The notes beneath the pieces were generated by a model. It saw only the letters and a program-made list of their open reading frames with translations, was not told where the DNA came from and ran no database searches. Positions 50,590-58,686 of a stretch of 64,000 nucleotides of DNA are shown here, piece after piece; within the stretch, counting starts at the first letter, position 1; the number at the start of each line of letters is the position of its first letter. A program made the position numbers and the translations under genes. The stretch covers positions 806,001 to 870,000 of the forward strand of contig NZ_JALGRF010000001.1 of assembly GCF_022815725.1 (NCBI RefSeq), given 5' to 3'. The DNA comes from Streptomyces sp. APSN-46.1 (GTDB taxonomy: Bacteria > Actinomycetota > Actinomycetes > Streptomycetales > Streptomycetaceae).

Positions 50590-50739
50590 GTGGCACGGGT
50601 CCGCCAGGAGGTGGCCTTTCTCGGACGCCATGTCCACTGGACATTGGCCGAGTTGCTGGCCCTTGACCACTCCGAGCGGCTGCACTGGATCCGCGAGACC
50701 GCCGCCGCCGCGGCCCGGGAAGGAGATGGCGAACCATGA
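50590..50739 (+). CDS. DUF6760-like small injection-system protein
   Basis: 49 residues from GTG 50590, ending in TGA that overlaps the next gene's ATG. The peptide RQEVAFLGRHVHWTLAELLALDHSERLHWI matches my memory of the small DUF6760 proteins that sit at this place in eCIS and related loci. Family members often start with a TGYP-like segment. Here the in-frame codons before GTG encode Ile-Thr-Gly-Tyr-Pro, so the real start could be the ATA at 50575. Two Trp-containing helices are predicted. The protein is easily missed because of its size. Confidence 0.7.
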   Translation: MARVRQEVAFLGRHVHWTLAELLALDHSERLHWIRETAAAAAREGDGEP

Positions 50740-51707
50740 CGGAGGACGGCATCCTGCCGCTGCCGACCCTGGGTGAACGCCTCGACGCCCAGGGGCGGCG
50801 CCTCGCCGCGCGTCTGCTCACCCCCCTGCCGTGGGCGGGGCCGCTGGGGGTGTTCATCGGCCATGCGGCCGGGCTGGTGGTGTGCGCCGGCCGGTTCGAC
50901 CGGATCGAGTCCGATCCGGACCGTCCCGTGCCACTCGTCGCGCCCGTGGTGGGGGGCCGCTCCCGGCGGGCGTACGGTGCGCCGCGCGCCGAGCCGCCGG
51001 CCCCGGCCGCACCGGGGGCGCGCCCGGCCGGCGATCCGGCACCCGGGCGGCTCCCGGCCCCGCCGACCCCGGCGGAGGCCGCGGGCGGGCCGGCGGGCGA
51101 TGCCCTGCCCGCCCCGGCCAGGGCGCGGCTGCGGTCGGCCGTCGGGCCCGCGGCCGACGCGATGCGGGTGCACGACGACGAGCCGGCCGACGCGCTCGCG
51201 CGCGCCCACCGGGCGGATGCCGTGACGATCGGGCGTGATGTCTTCTTCCGGCACGGCCGGCTCAGGCCGCGGGAGGAGCGGGGCTTCGGGCTGCTGGTCC
51301 ACGAGGCGACGCACGTCCTGGCGCTCATGCGGCCGGGAGCGGCCTGGCACCGGGCGACGGGAGCCGGAGCCCGGGCCGAGGAGGCGGAAGCCCTGGCCAA
51401 CGAACGCGCCGCGGCCCCGGGTGTCCTCGCCCCGGGAGCCGGTCTGCCGCCGGGCCCGTCCTCGTCGCCCCGGTCCGCGCCCGCCGCCGGACACTCCCCC
51501 GGCTCCCCGCTCACCGCCCCGCCGCCGACGACGCCGCCCCCGGCCACGCCCTCCGCCTCTCCCGCCGCGCGCCCCCTGGCGGCCGCGACCGACCGCGACG
51601 GCGCCCCGGCGGCCGCCGCGCCACCGCTCGACGTGGGGGCGCTGCGGCGGGACCTGATCGACGACGTGATGCGCCAGTTGCGCACCGAGTTCGAGCGCGG
51701 AGGCTGA
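50736..51707 (+). CDS. DUF4157 (eCIS core domain) putative metallopeptidase protein
   Basis: 323 residues from ATG 50736, overlapping the small upstream gene by ATGA. An N-terminal region (1-75) is followed by a Pro/Ala-rich linker and a DUF4157 domain (about 127-225) with DAVTIGRDVFFRHGRLRPREERGFGLLVHEATHVL, in which HEATH at 189-193 is a zincin motif, and AEEAEALANE may supply a third ligand. A second Pro/Ala/Ser-rich spacer (230-295) leads to a C-terminal helix LRRDLIDDVMRQLRTEFE. DUF4157 is the most eCIS-linked domain known and occurs on cargo toxins. The role here is open: cargo, structural ruler or peptidase. Confidence 0.8.
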   Translation: MTEDGILPLPTLGERLDAQGRRLAARLLTPLPWAGPLGVFIGHAAGLVVCAGRFDRIESDPDRPVPLVAPVVGGRSRRAYGAPRAEPPAPAAPGARPAGDPAPGRLPAPPTPAEAAGGPAGDALPAPARARLRSAVGPAADAMRVHDDEPADALARAHRADAVTIGRDVFFRHGRLRPREERGFGLLVHEATHVLALMRPGAAWHRATGAGARAEEAEALANERAAAPGVLAPGAGLPPGPSSSPRSAPAAGHSPGSPLTAPPPTTPPPATPSASPAARPLAAATDRDGAPAAAAPPLDVGALRRDLIDDVMRQLRTEFERGG

Positions 51708-51708
51708 C

Positions 51709-52458
51709 GTGCCGAGCACCCCGTTCCGCCTGCCCGCGGTCCCCGGTCCCGCGCCGGTCAGTGCCGCGCTGGCCAAGGCCGAGATCATCGACACGGCCTC
51801 GGGCGAGAGCTTCTCGGTGATGTTCAATCCGGAGGAGCTCAAACTCGACCAGGGCAACAGCTTCGCCGAGATCGGCATCCCCGGCCTGAACACCCCGCCC
51901 GTGCAGTACGTGCGCGGCAGGGCCCGCACCCTCAGCATGGAGCTCTTCTTCGACACGTACGAGGCCGGTACGGACGTCCGTGCGTACACCGGCCCGATCG
52001 TGCGGCTGTTGGACAAGCAGCCGCGGACCCAGGGTCCGCCGATCCTGCTCTTCTCGCTGGGCGGCTTCCAGTTCCGCTGTGTGCTGGTCGACGCGGGCCA
52101 GCGCTTCACGATGTTCCTCCGCAACGGCACCCCGGTGCGCTCCAGCCTCTCCGTGCGCCTCCAGGAGTACGTCCCGACGGACATCGATGTGCGCCGAGGC
52201 GTCTTCTTCGCGTCGCCGACGGTCTCGGGGATCGCCAACCGGGCCACGGAGACGGCCCGGTCCGCGATGGCGGGATCGCCGTCGGTCCACGTCGTGGTGC
52301 GGGGCGACACCCTCAGCGGCCTCGCGGGAATCTACCTCGGCGACCCCGCCCTGTGGCGTGAGATCGCGGACGCCAACCGCATCGCCGACCCGCTGGACCT
52401 CGTACCCGACACGCGCCTGGTGATTCCACCGAAGGGGCGGGGAGGCGGGCGGAGATGA
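51709..52458 (+). CDS. LysM baseplate-hub protein (Afp7-like)
   Basis: 249 residues from GTG 51709. The first 190 residues have the tail-hub pattern (AEIIDTASGESFSVMFNPEELKLDQGNSFAEI, FDTYEAGTDVRAYTGPIVRLLD, SLSVRLQEYVPTD). A C-terminal LysM domain (about 198-245) has VVVRGDTLSGLAGIYLGDPALWREIADANRIADPLDLVPDTRLVIP. Afp7/Pvc7-type proteins join tube, spike and baseplate; the LysM may bind glycans or act in assembly. Its stop overlaps the next start. Confidence 0.92.
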   Translation: MPSTPFRLPAVPGPAPVSAALAKAEIIDTASGESFSVMFNPEELKLDQGNSFAEIGIPGLNTPPVQYVRGRARTLSMELFFDTYEAGTDVRAYTGPIVRLLDKQPRTQGPPILLFSLGGFQFRCVLVDAGQRFTMFLRNGTPVRSSLSVRLQEYVPTDIDVRRGVFFASPTVSGIANRATETARSAMAGSPSVHVVVRGDTLSGLAGIYLGDPALWREIADANRIADPLDLVPDTRLVIPPKGRGGGRR

Positions 52459-54101
52459 CCACCACGTCCTACGCGCCACGCTTCGACATACGCGTCGCGG
52501 GACTGACCATGGCAGCCGAACTGGCCGACCAGGTGCTGAGCATGACCGTCGAGACCAGCCTGGACCTCGCGGGCACCTTCAGTTTCGTCCTGCGCAACCC
52601 GGACAACAGGCTGCTCGACTCGCCGCTGCTGGATCCGGGCAAGACGGTGGAGATCCACCTCGGGTACGGCAACGACCTGAAGCCGGCCTTCCTCGGGGAG
52701 ATCGCCGCCGTCGAGCCGTCGTTCCCGCAGAGCGGTCCGCCGACCGTACAGGTGTCCGGCTACGACAAGTCGTACCGCATGCGCCGCGGCCAGCCGGAAC
52801 CCACCGAGTACACGTTCATGAACGACAGCCTGGTGGCCGCGCGGATCGCGGTGGAGAACGGGCTCGTCCCCGTCGTCGATCCGACTCCGGGCCTGAAGGA
52901 GAAGATCACCCAGGTCGAGAGCGACATGGCGTTCCTCCAGGACCGCGCCCGGCGCTACCACTTCGACGTCTATGTCGAATGGGACCGGCTGCACTTCCAG
53001 TTCCCGCGCCCGCAGGCAGCCGCCCACGTCCTCGAATGGGGCCGGAACCTGTCGAGCTTCAGCCCGCGCGTCTCGGCTTCGGCCGCCGCCGGCCTGCAAG
53101 TCGTCCGCGGGTACAACCAGGAGCTCGCCCAGACCGTCCACGGCCTGGCCCTGGCCGCGGACCTCGACGTGGACCAGCTCACCGAGCGGCTCGGCAGCTC
53201 CGCGGCCGACCTGCTGCTGACCATGGCGCGCAAGGGCATCCGCCGGCACGCGCTGGAGAATCCGCTCGACGCGAAGATCCTCGCGGAATCGCTGCTCGCG
53301 GAGCTGCTGGAGGGCATGTACGAGGGCACCGGCTCCTGCGTCGGCATCCCCGGGCTGACCGCCGGCAAGTACATCGAGATTCGCGGCGTCGGCAAGCGCT
53401 TCAGCGGCACCTACCGGCTTCGGAAGGTGACCCACCGCATCGACGACGGCGGCTTCATGACCGATTTCTCGATCAGCCAGCGCGGCCATTCCAGCCTGCT
53501 CGGCATGCTGCGCAAGCAGATCGTGGAGGCACCGCCCCCCAACCGCGCCGAGCCGTTCCACGGTGTGGTCGTCGCCGTGGTGGAGGACAATCACGAAGTG
53601 ATGGCCGTGCCGCCCAAGGCGCCGATCGGCCGCGTGAAGGTGTCCTTCCCCGGCCTGTCCGACCGGTTCACCAGCGGCTGGGCGCCGTGCGCCCGCCCGA
53701 TGGCCGGGAAGGACATGGGTTTCTACTGGCTGCCCGAGATCGGCGATCAGGTGCTGGTCGCCTTCGAGCACGGAGATCTGAGCAAGCCGTACGTCATCGG
53801 CGGCCTGTGGAACGCCGATCAGCCACCCCCCGCGACCAACGACGACGGCATGAACAGCACCCGCGTCATCAAGAGCCGGGCCGGCCACAGCATCACCTTC
53901 GACGACACGAAGGCCGGTGGAGAGCTGGTCATCAAGGACGGTGGCCGGGGCAGCTCGATCACGCTGAACGCCGCCGACGGTTCACTGACCATCAGCGCCG
54001 AGGGAGATCTGAAGATCACGGCGGGCGGATCAGTCACCCTGGCCGCGGCGGGGGGCGCGACGAAGATCACCGTGAACGAGCGCGAAGTCGACATCACCTG
54101 A
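52455..54101 (+). CDS. VgrG/gp5-gp27-like spike protein (Afp8-like)
   Basis: 548 residues from ATG 52455, overlapping the LysM gene by ATGA. The N-terminal gp27-like hub domain (about 1-350) begins with FDIRVAGLTMAAELADQVLSMTVETSLD. A gp5 OB-fold (about 375-455) contains FHGVVVAVVEDNHEV, GRVKVSFPGL and WLPEIGDQVLVAFEHGD. The C-terminal beta-helix (about 470-548) consists of repeated strands such as HSITFDDTKAGGELVIKD and GDLKITAGGSVTLAAAGG. The trimer forms the spike under the tube and pierces the target. Confidence 0.95.
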   Translation: MTTTSYAPRFDIRVAGLTMAAELADQVLSMTVETSLDLAGTFSFVLRNPDNRLLDSPLLDPGKTVEIHLGYGNDLKPAFLGEIAAVEPSFPQSGPPTVQVSGYDKSYRMRRGQPEPTEYTFMNDSLVAARIAVENGLVPVVDPTPGLKEKITQVESDMAFLQDRARRYHFDVYVEWDRLHFQFPRPQAAAHVLEWGRNLSSFSPRVSASAAAGLQVVRGYNQELAQTVHGLALAADLDVDQLTERLGSSAADLLLTMARKGIRRHALENPLDAKILAESLLAELLEGMYEGTGSCVGIPGLTAGKYIEIRGVGKRFSGTYRLRKVTHRIDDGGFMTDFSISQRGHSSLLGMLRKQIVEAPPPNRAEPFHGVVVAVVEDNHEVMAVPPKAPIGRVKVSFPGLSDRFTSGWAPCARPMAGKDMGFYWLPEIGDQVLVAFEHGDLSKPYVIGGLWNADQPPPATNDDGMNSTRVIKSRAGHSITFDDTKAGGELVIKDGGRGSSITLNAADGSLTISAEGDLKITAGGSVTLAAAGGATKITVNEREVDIT

Positions 54102-54114
54102 GGAGGGACCTCGG

Positions 54115-54486
54115 ATGGGGAAGGTACTGACGACAGCGAGCACGGTGACCTGCGGGCACCCGACCCCGGTACCGCCCGAGCCGCCGCCATCGCCCATGCC
54201 CGGTCAGGTCACGGCCTCCAGCGAACGGAAGCTGAAGGTCCAAGGCAGTCCGGTCCTCGTGAAGTCGAGTCTTCTCCAGGCCGATGTCAAGGACTGTCCC
54301 AACACCGTCTCGCCCGCGAAGCCCTGCAAGAAGGTGACGGGCGTGGTCTCCGGCGAGTCCCTCAAGCTCAAGGCCGGCGGCTCTCCCGTCATGCTCGACG
54401 AGATCAGCCTCACGACCGATGGCTCGGTTCCACCACCGCCGGTTCTGAAACCCGGAGCCGGCCAGTCGAAGCTCAGCTCAGTGTGA
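54115..54486 (+). CDS. PAAR-like spike-tip protein (Afp10-like)
   Basis: 123 residues from ATG 54115 with AGGAGGG upstream. The chain MGKVLTTASTVTCGHPTPVPPEPP, KLKVQGSPVLVKSSLLQADVKDCPN and LKLKAGGSPVMLDEISLTTDG shows the repeated short strands and conserved Cys/His of PAAR-like caps that sharpen a VgrG spike. It lies right after the spike gene, as expected. Cys/His ligands for a metal ion are present. Confidence 0.85.
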   Translation: MGKVLTTASTVTCGHPTPVPPEPPPSPMPGQVTASSERKLKVQGSPVLVKSSLLQADVKDCPNTVSPAKPCKKVTGVVSGESLKLKAGGSPVMLDEISLTTDGSVPPPPVLKPGAGQSKLSSV

Positions 54487-54499
54487 TCCGGAGGCCACC

Positions 54500-54889
54500 A
54501 TGGAGTCCGACGTCCACGGTCGCGGCATCGCCTTCCCGCTCCGGTTGGGGGCGGCGGGATTCGAGGAGTCCGCGGGCCGGCGCAAGATCCAGGAGTCGAT
54601 CCGGATCATCCTCCACACGCAGTACGGCGAGCGGGTGATGCGCCCCGACTTCGGCTGCAACCTGGGGCGCCTGATGTTCGCGCCCAACAACGAGGCGACG
54701 GCCGGCCTCGCCCGCTACTACGTCGAGGAAGGCCTGACCCGGTGGGAGCCGCGCATCGAGCTCCTCGACGTCACGGTCACGAACGACAACGAGCGGGCGG
54801 CCCTGCTGATCGACATCGGCTACCGCATCCGCGCCACGGGTGCCACCGACCGGGTCGTCCACCCCTTCCTGCTGGAGCGGTCGCGATGA
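54500..54889 (+). CDS. gp25/GPW baseplate protein (Afp9-like)
   Basis: 129 residues from ATG 54500 with GGAGG upstream. Typical gp25-like features: GIAFPLRLGAAGFEESAGRRKIQESIRIILHTQYGERVMRPDFGCNLGRLMFAPNN and the following helix ARYYVEEGLTRWEPRIELLDVTV. The protein is in the inner baseplate and starts sheath assembly with the core EPR-like motif, here WEPRIEL. The stop overlaps the next start. Confidence 0.95.
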   Translation: MESDVHGRGIAFPLRLGAAGFEESAGRRKIQESIRIILHTQYGERVMRPDFGCNLGRLMFAPNNEATAGLARYYVEEGLTRWEPRIELLDVTVTNDNERAALLIDIGYRIRATGATDRVVHPFLLERSR

Positions 54890-56970
54890 CTCCGGAATCG
54901 AAGCGCGGGCGCGTCCAGCCCCCGAACCTGGACGACCGCACCTGGCAGGACCTGGCCGAGGAGATGCGCGCCCTCAGGACGTCGTACGCGCCGCAGTGGA
55001 CGGACGACCAGCCGAGCGACATCGGCATCACGCTCATCGAGTTGTTCGCCTGGCTCGGCGAAGGAATCATCTACCGGTTGAACCAGGTACCGGAGAAGAA
55101 CTACATCGCGTTCCTCAACATGATGGGGATCACGCGCGACCCCGCCACCCCGGCGGCCACGCACCTCGCCTTCAGCACCAAGGCGGCGTCGGTGCGGGTG
55201 CCGGCGGGCACCCAGGCCCACACCCTTCCCGCCGAGGGCGAGGCCCCCATCGTCTTCGAGACCGACGAGGAGGTCACCGTCCTGCCCTTCGCGCTCACGA
55301 CGGCCCTGCTCCTCACCCCCGACCCCGACGACGACAGCCTCTTCGTCTACGAGGACGTGTCCGCCGACCTGGTGGGTACGGGAGCCGGGCGGCGGCTGAT
55401 CCCGGTGCGGCCCGCGCGGACGACACACCTGTGCCTCGGCTTCGAGGACGCGGCCCCCGGGGAGATCGTGCTCCGGCCCCGGCTGTTCCGGCCCGTACCC
55501 GAGTTCCCGGTCGCTCAGGTGACCTGGGCGTTCTCGACGCCGGAGCAACAGCCCGATGAGTGGCCCGGGATCGGCCCCGTCGGCACGACGACGGACCTGC
55601 ACGACAGACCCGTACGCCTGCCCGTGGCGGCGTCGTGGACCGCCCAGAATCCGGACGAGGACTGGGGCGGCGTGAGCCCTGCCGCGGGCTCTCCGTTCTT
55701 CGGCGCGTCGCGCTTCTGGATCGACCTGCGGATCACCCATGAGGTCGGTGCGCCGCCGCTGGAGATCGGCCTGGACCAGGTCCTCTTCAATGCCGCTCCG
55801 GCGCACACGGCGCTCACCCTGCGCGCTCCGGAGATGCTGGGCGAGAGCACCGGCGAGCCCTTCCAGGTGTTCGCCCTGCGCCACCGTCCGCTGTACCGGC
55901 GTCCGGACCTCAAGGCCCCGTACGCCGATCTCGAAGTCCAAGTCGGCCAGGGCACACCGCCGGTGTGGGAGACCTGGCAGCTGGTTCCCGAGCTGCTGCC
56001 GGGCCCGGGCACGGTGTACCGGCTCAACCCGGTGACCGGGGAGATCGGTTTCGGAAGCCACGGCGAACGCGACACCGAGGGGCACGGCAGCATCCCTCCG
56101 CCGGGCAGTCTGATCCGGGCCAGGAAGTACCGGTACGTCGCGTCGGGCACGGCGGGCAACGTCTCGGGCAGCCAGATCGTCGTGGTCGGCACCAAACCGG
56201 ACGGGACCGTGCCCACCGACATCAGCGGCGTCACCAACATCGCGGCGGCCATCGACGGCTGCGACGAGGAACCGATCGAGGAGACGCTGCGGCGGGCCCC
56301 GGAGGAGCTGAAGATCCGCAACCGCGCGGTCACCGCCGACGACTACGCGTACCTCGCCCGCGAGGCGACCAGCGACGTCCGGATCAGCCGGTGCCTGGCT
56401 CCCCACCCGCGGCACGGCACACCCTGGACGTTCGGCGGCATCGACCGCGCCCCCGGGAACGTGACCGTCATCGTCGTACCCGACCAGGGCAAGCTGGTGG
56501 CCCGACCGGAGCCGCCGCCCGAACTGATCGACGCGGTACGGGGCTACCTGGACGAACGCCGGGACCTGACCGTCCGGCTGTTCGTCCACGGACCCCGTTA
56601 CCTGCCGGTCGTCACCAAGGTGTCCGTGGTCGTGTGGCGGGAGGCGGCCCGCGCCGGCGTCGAAACGGCGCAGGTCGAGGCCGACGTCAGACGGAAGATC
56701 ACCGACTTCCTGCACCCGACCCGCGGCGGGCCGGACGGCAGGGGGTGGGAGGTGGGCCAGCACGTTTTCGGCTCGGACCTCTTCCGGGCGGTCATGCCCT
56801 CCGAAGAGGTGGGATACATCGAGCAGATCACCGTCGCGCCCGGCCCTCCCGCCTACCCGGGCAACCGGCCCTTCGCGCAACCGCCGCCCGGTGCCTCGGT
56901 GCAGGTGGCCGACTACGAACTCGTCTGCGCGGGCCCGTCGACCGTGACGGTCAAAGAGTCGCCTTCGTGA
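54886..56970 (+). CDS. Baseplate wedge protein of the J/gp6-gp47 type (Afp11-like)
   Basis: 694 residues from ATG 54886, overlapping gp25 by ATGA. Begins PPNLDDRTWQDLAEEMRALRTSYAPQWTDDQPSDIGITLIELFAWLGEGIIYRLNQVPEKNYIAFLNMMGI, the N-terminal pattern of eCIS baseplate J proteins; a long beta-rich middle and then DDYAYLAREATSDVRISRCL with RFxHGPRYLPVVTKVSVVV at the C-terminal end. Wedges of this protein link sheath and spike and hold the ready state. Confidence 0.93.
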   Translation: MTPESKRGRVQPPNLDDRTWQDLAEEMRALRTSYAPQWTDDQPSDIGITLIELFAWLGEGIIYRLNQVPEKNYIAFLNMMGITRDPATPAATHLAFSTKAASVRVPAGTQAHTLPAEGEAPIVFETDEEVTVLPFALTTALLLTPDPDDDSLFVYEDVSADLVGTGAGRRLIPVRPARTTHLCLGFEDAAPGEIVLRPRLFRPVPEFPVAQVTWAFSTPEQQPDEWPGIGPVGTTTDLHDRPVRLPVAASWTAQNPDEDWGGVSPAAGSPFFGASRFWIDLRITHEVGAPPLEIGLDQVLFNAAPAHTALTLRAPEMLGESTGEPFQVFALRHRPLYRRPDLKAPYADLEVQVGQGTPPVWETWQLVPELLPGPGTVYRLNPVTGEIGFGSHGERDTEGHGSIPPPGSLIRARKYRYVASGTAGNVSGSQIVVVGTKPDGTVPTDISGVTNIAAAIDGCDEEPIEETLRRAPEELKIRNRAVTADDYAYLAREATSDVRISRCLAPHPRHGTPWTFGGIDRAPGNVTVIVVPDQGKLVARPEPPPELIDAVRGYLDERRDLTVRLFVHGPRYLPVVTKVSVVVWREAARAGVETAQVEADVRRKITDFLHPTRGGPDGRGWEVGQHVFGSDLFRAVMPSEEVGYIEQITVAPGPPAYPGNRPFAQPPPGASVQVADYELVCAGPSTVTVKESPS

Positions 56971-56985
56971 CGGAGAGGAGGAACT

Positions 56986-58665
56986 GTGGCCATGCCCGAG
57001 AGCAGTTATCTGCGGTACCTCCCACCGGTGCTCTGGGAGGGTGCCCCCGAGGACCCGGACTTCTCCCTCGCCGGCGCGCTCCGCGTCTTCGAGAAGATCC
57101 TCACCGGTATCGCCGATGAGGTGCCGATCCCGCACGGTGGCCATGCCCATCCGCCGATCGGGGAGCTCATCGCGCGACTGGACCGGCTCTTCGATCCGTG
57201 GACCACGCCGCCGGAGTTCCTGCCGTGGCTCGCGTCGTGGGTTTCCCTGGGCTTCCCCGAAATCCAGGGCCAACAGCTGTGGGACGAGTACCAGCGGCGC
57301 AAGGCCACCGCCGAGATCACGCGGATCCACCGGCGCAGGGGGCTGCGCTCCGGGCTCAACACGTTCCTGGACCTGTACTCGGTGGGCAAGGTACGGCCCC
57401 GGGTGGCCCTGGACGACGGGTCCTGCCTGTACACGGCGCGTCTGGAGGCCGGTCTCCCCGCGCCGGTCTCCGCGCTCCCGACGTTCCGGCCCCTCATCGA
57501 GGGCACGTCCGAGGTGGTCCGCGAGGGTCTGATGCGCCCGTGGTGCGTCACCCGGGCACCGGACGGCAGTCTCTTCGTCGGCGACCGCGGCCTCCCGGAG
57601 GACGTCGCCATCGCGCCCCGGCGCCGCGTGTGGCGCCTGAACCCCGCGGGACAGCCGGACCTCGTCGGCAGTCCGCCTCTCCCCCGGCCGCTGGTGCCCG
57701 CGCAGGCCCTGGGCCAGATCATCGCGGTCACCGTGCGCCCCGCCCGGGCCGGGCAGCCGGAGACGTTGTTCATCCTCGACCACACCGGAAGGATCTTCTC
57801 GGTCCCGGCTCCGTACACCGCGGAGTCCGCCACGGAGCTCACGAGGATCTCCCCGGCCGGCACGTCGGTGTTCCCGCTGGCGATGGCCGTCGACGGCCAA
57901 GGCGATCTCCTGGTCCTGGACCGCAAGCTCGTACCGGGTGAGGTGGCGACCCCGAGGGTCTTCGTCATCCGTCCCAGCCCCCTGGCAGTGACGGTCAAGG
58001 ATCTCGACCAGAACCTCATCAAGGAGCCGCTGTCGCTGTTCGTCGACCGCGACGGCGCGCTCGTCATCGGCGACGGCGGCGACCAGCAGACGCCGCCACC
58101 ACCGGGATCCGGCGGCGGCAACCTGGTGAGGGTCGTCCGCGGCAGCACGGCGTGGACACACACCCGCCTCCTGCCGCCGGACAACGCGCTGGTCGCGCCC
58201 ACCGCGGTCGCGCGCACCGCCGCCAACCGCCTGTATGCGCTGGATGCCGGCCTCAAACCGTTCTGGCCCTTCCCGTCCGTCACGACCGACGCGTTCATCC
58301 TCCTCAAGGCGCTCCCGGCATGCGTCCATCTCGTGGAGACACCACCCGGGGGAACGGCGGCGACGACCCTCCGGGTCACCGAACCGGGGCACTTCGTCAA
58401 TCCCACCGGGATGACGGCGGTCGGCGAGCACCTGATCATCTGCGATCCCGGCCAGACCGAATTCGCCGGAGCCGGTCTCCCCACTTACCAGTCCAGGATT
58501 CAGCCCTTCGAAATCAATGTGGTCATCCACTTCTCCGCGACCGAACTCTCGGCGGATCCGGTGAAGCAGCGGCGCGAGCTCAACCAGGCGGTGGGCACCA
58601 TCAAGGCCATCGTCGAGCAGCACAAGCCCGCGCACTGCCGGTTCATCGAAGTGACCACCATCTAG
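56986..58665 (+). CDS. Baseplate wedge/tail protein I (Afp12-like) with inserted beta-propeller
   Basis: 559 residues from GTG 56986 with GGAGAGGAGG upstream. The tail protein I fold is split: the N-terminal part 1-150 (YLRYLPPVLWEG, DPWTTPPEFLPWLASWVSLGFPE, IHRRRGLRSGLNTFLDLYSVG) and the C-terminal part 505-559 (FEINVVIHF, LNQAVGTIKAIVEQHKPAHCRFIEV). Between them lie five or six NHL/YVTN-like repeats, for example DGSLFVGDRG (193-202), GDLLVLDRK (306-314), GALVIGDGG (357-365), RLYALDAG (415-422) and HLIICDPG (482-489), which suggests a beta-propeller. Confidence 0.88.
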   Translation: MAMPESSYLRYLPPVLWEGAPEDPDFSLAGALRVFEKILTGIADEVPIPHGGHAHPPIGELIARLDRLFDPWTTPPEFLPWLASWVSLGFPEIQGQQLWDEYQRRKATAEITRIHRRRGLRSGLNTFLDLYSVGKVRPRVALDDGSCLYTARLEAGLPAPVSALPTFRPLIEGTSEVVREGLMRPWCVTRAPDGSLFVGDRGLPEDVAIAPRRRVWRLNPAGQPDLVGSPPLPRPLVPAQALGQIIAVTVRPARAGQPETLFILDHTGRIFSVPAPYTAESATELTRISPAGTSVFPLAMAVDGQGDLLVLDRKLVPGEVATPRVFVIRPSPLAVTVKDLDQNLIKEPLSLFVDRDGALVIGDGGDQQTPPPPGSGGGNLVRVVRGSTAWTHTRLLPPDNALVAPTAVARTAANRLYALDAGLKPFWPFPSVTTDAFILLKALPACVHLVETPPGGTAATTLRVTEPGHFVNPTGMTAVGEHLIICDPGQTEFAGAGLPTYQSRIQPFEINVVIHFSATELSADPVKQRRELNQAVGTIKAIVEQHKPAHCRFIEVTTI

Positions 58666-58686
58666 CAGCGATGAGCGGTGAGTGAC

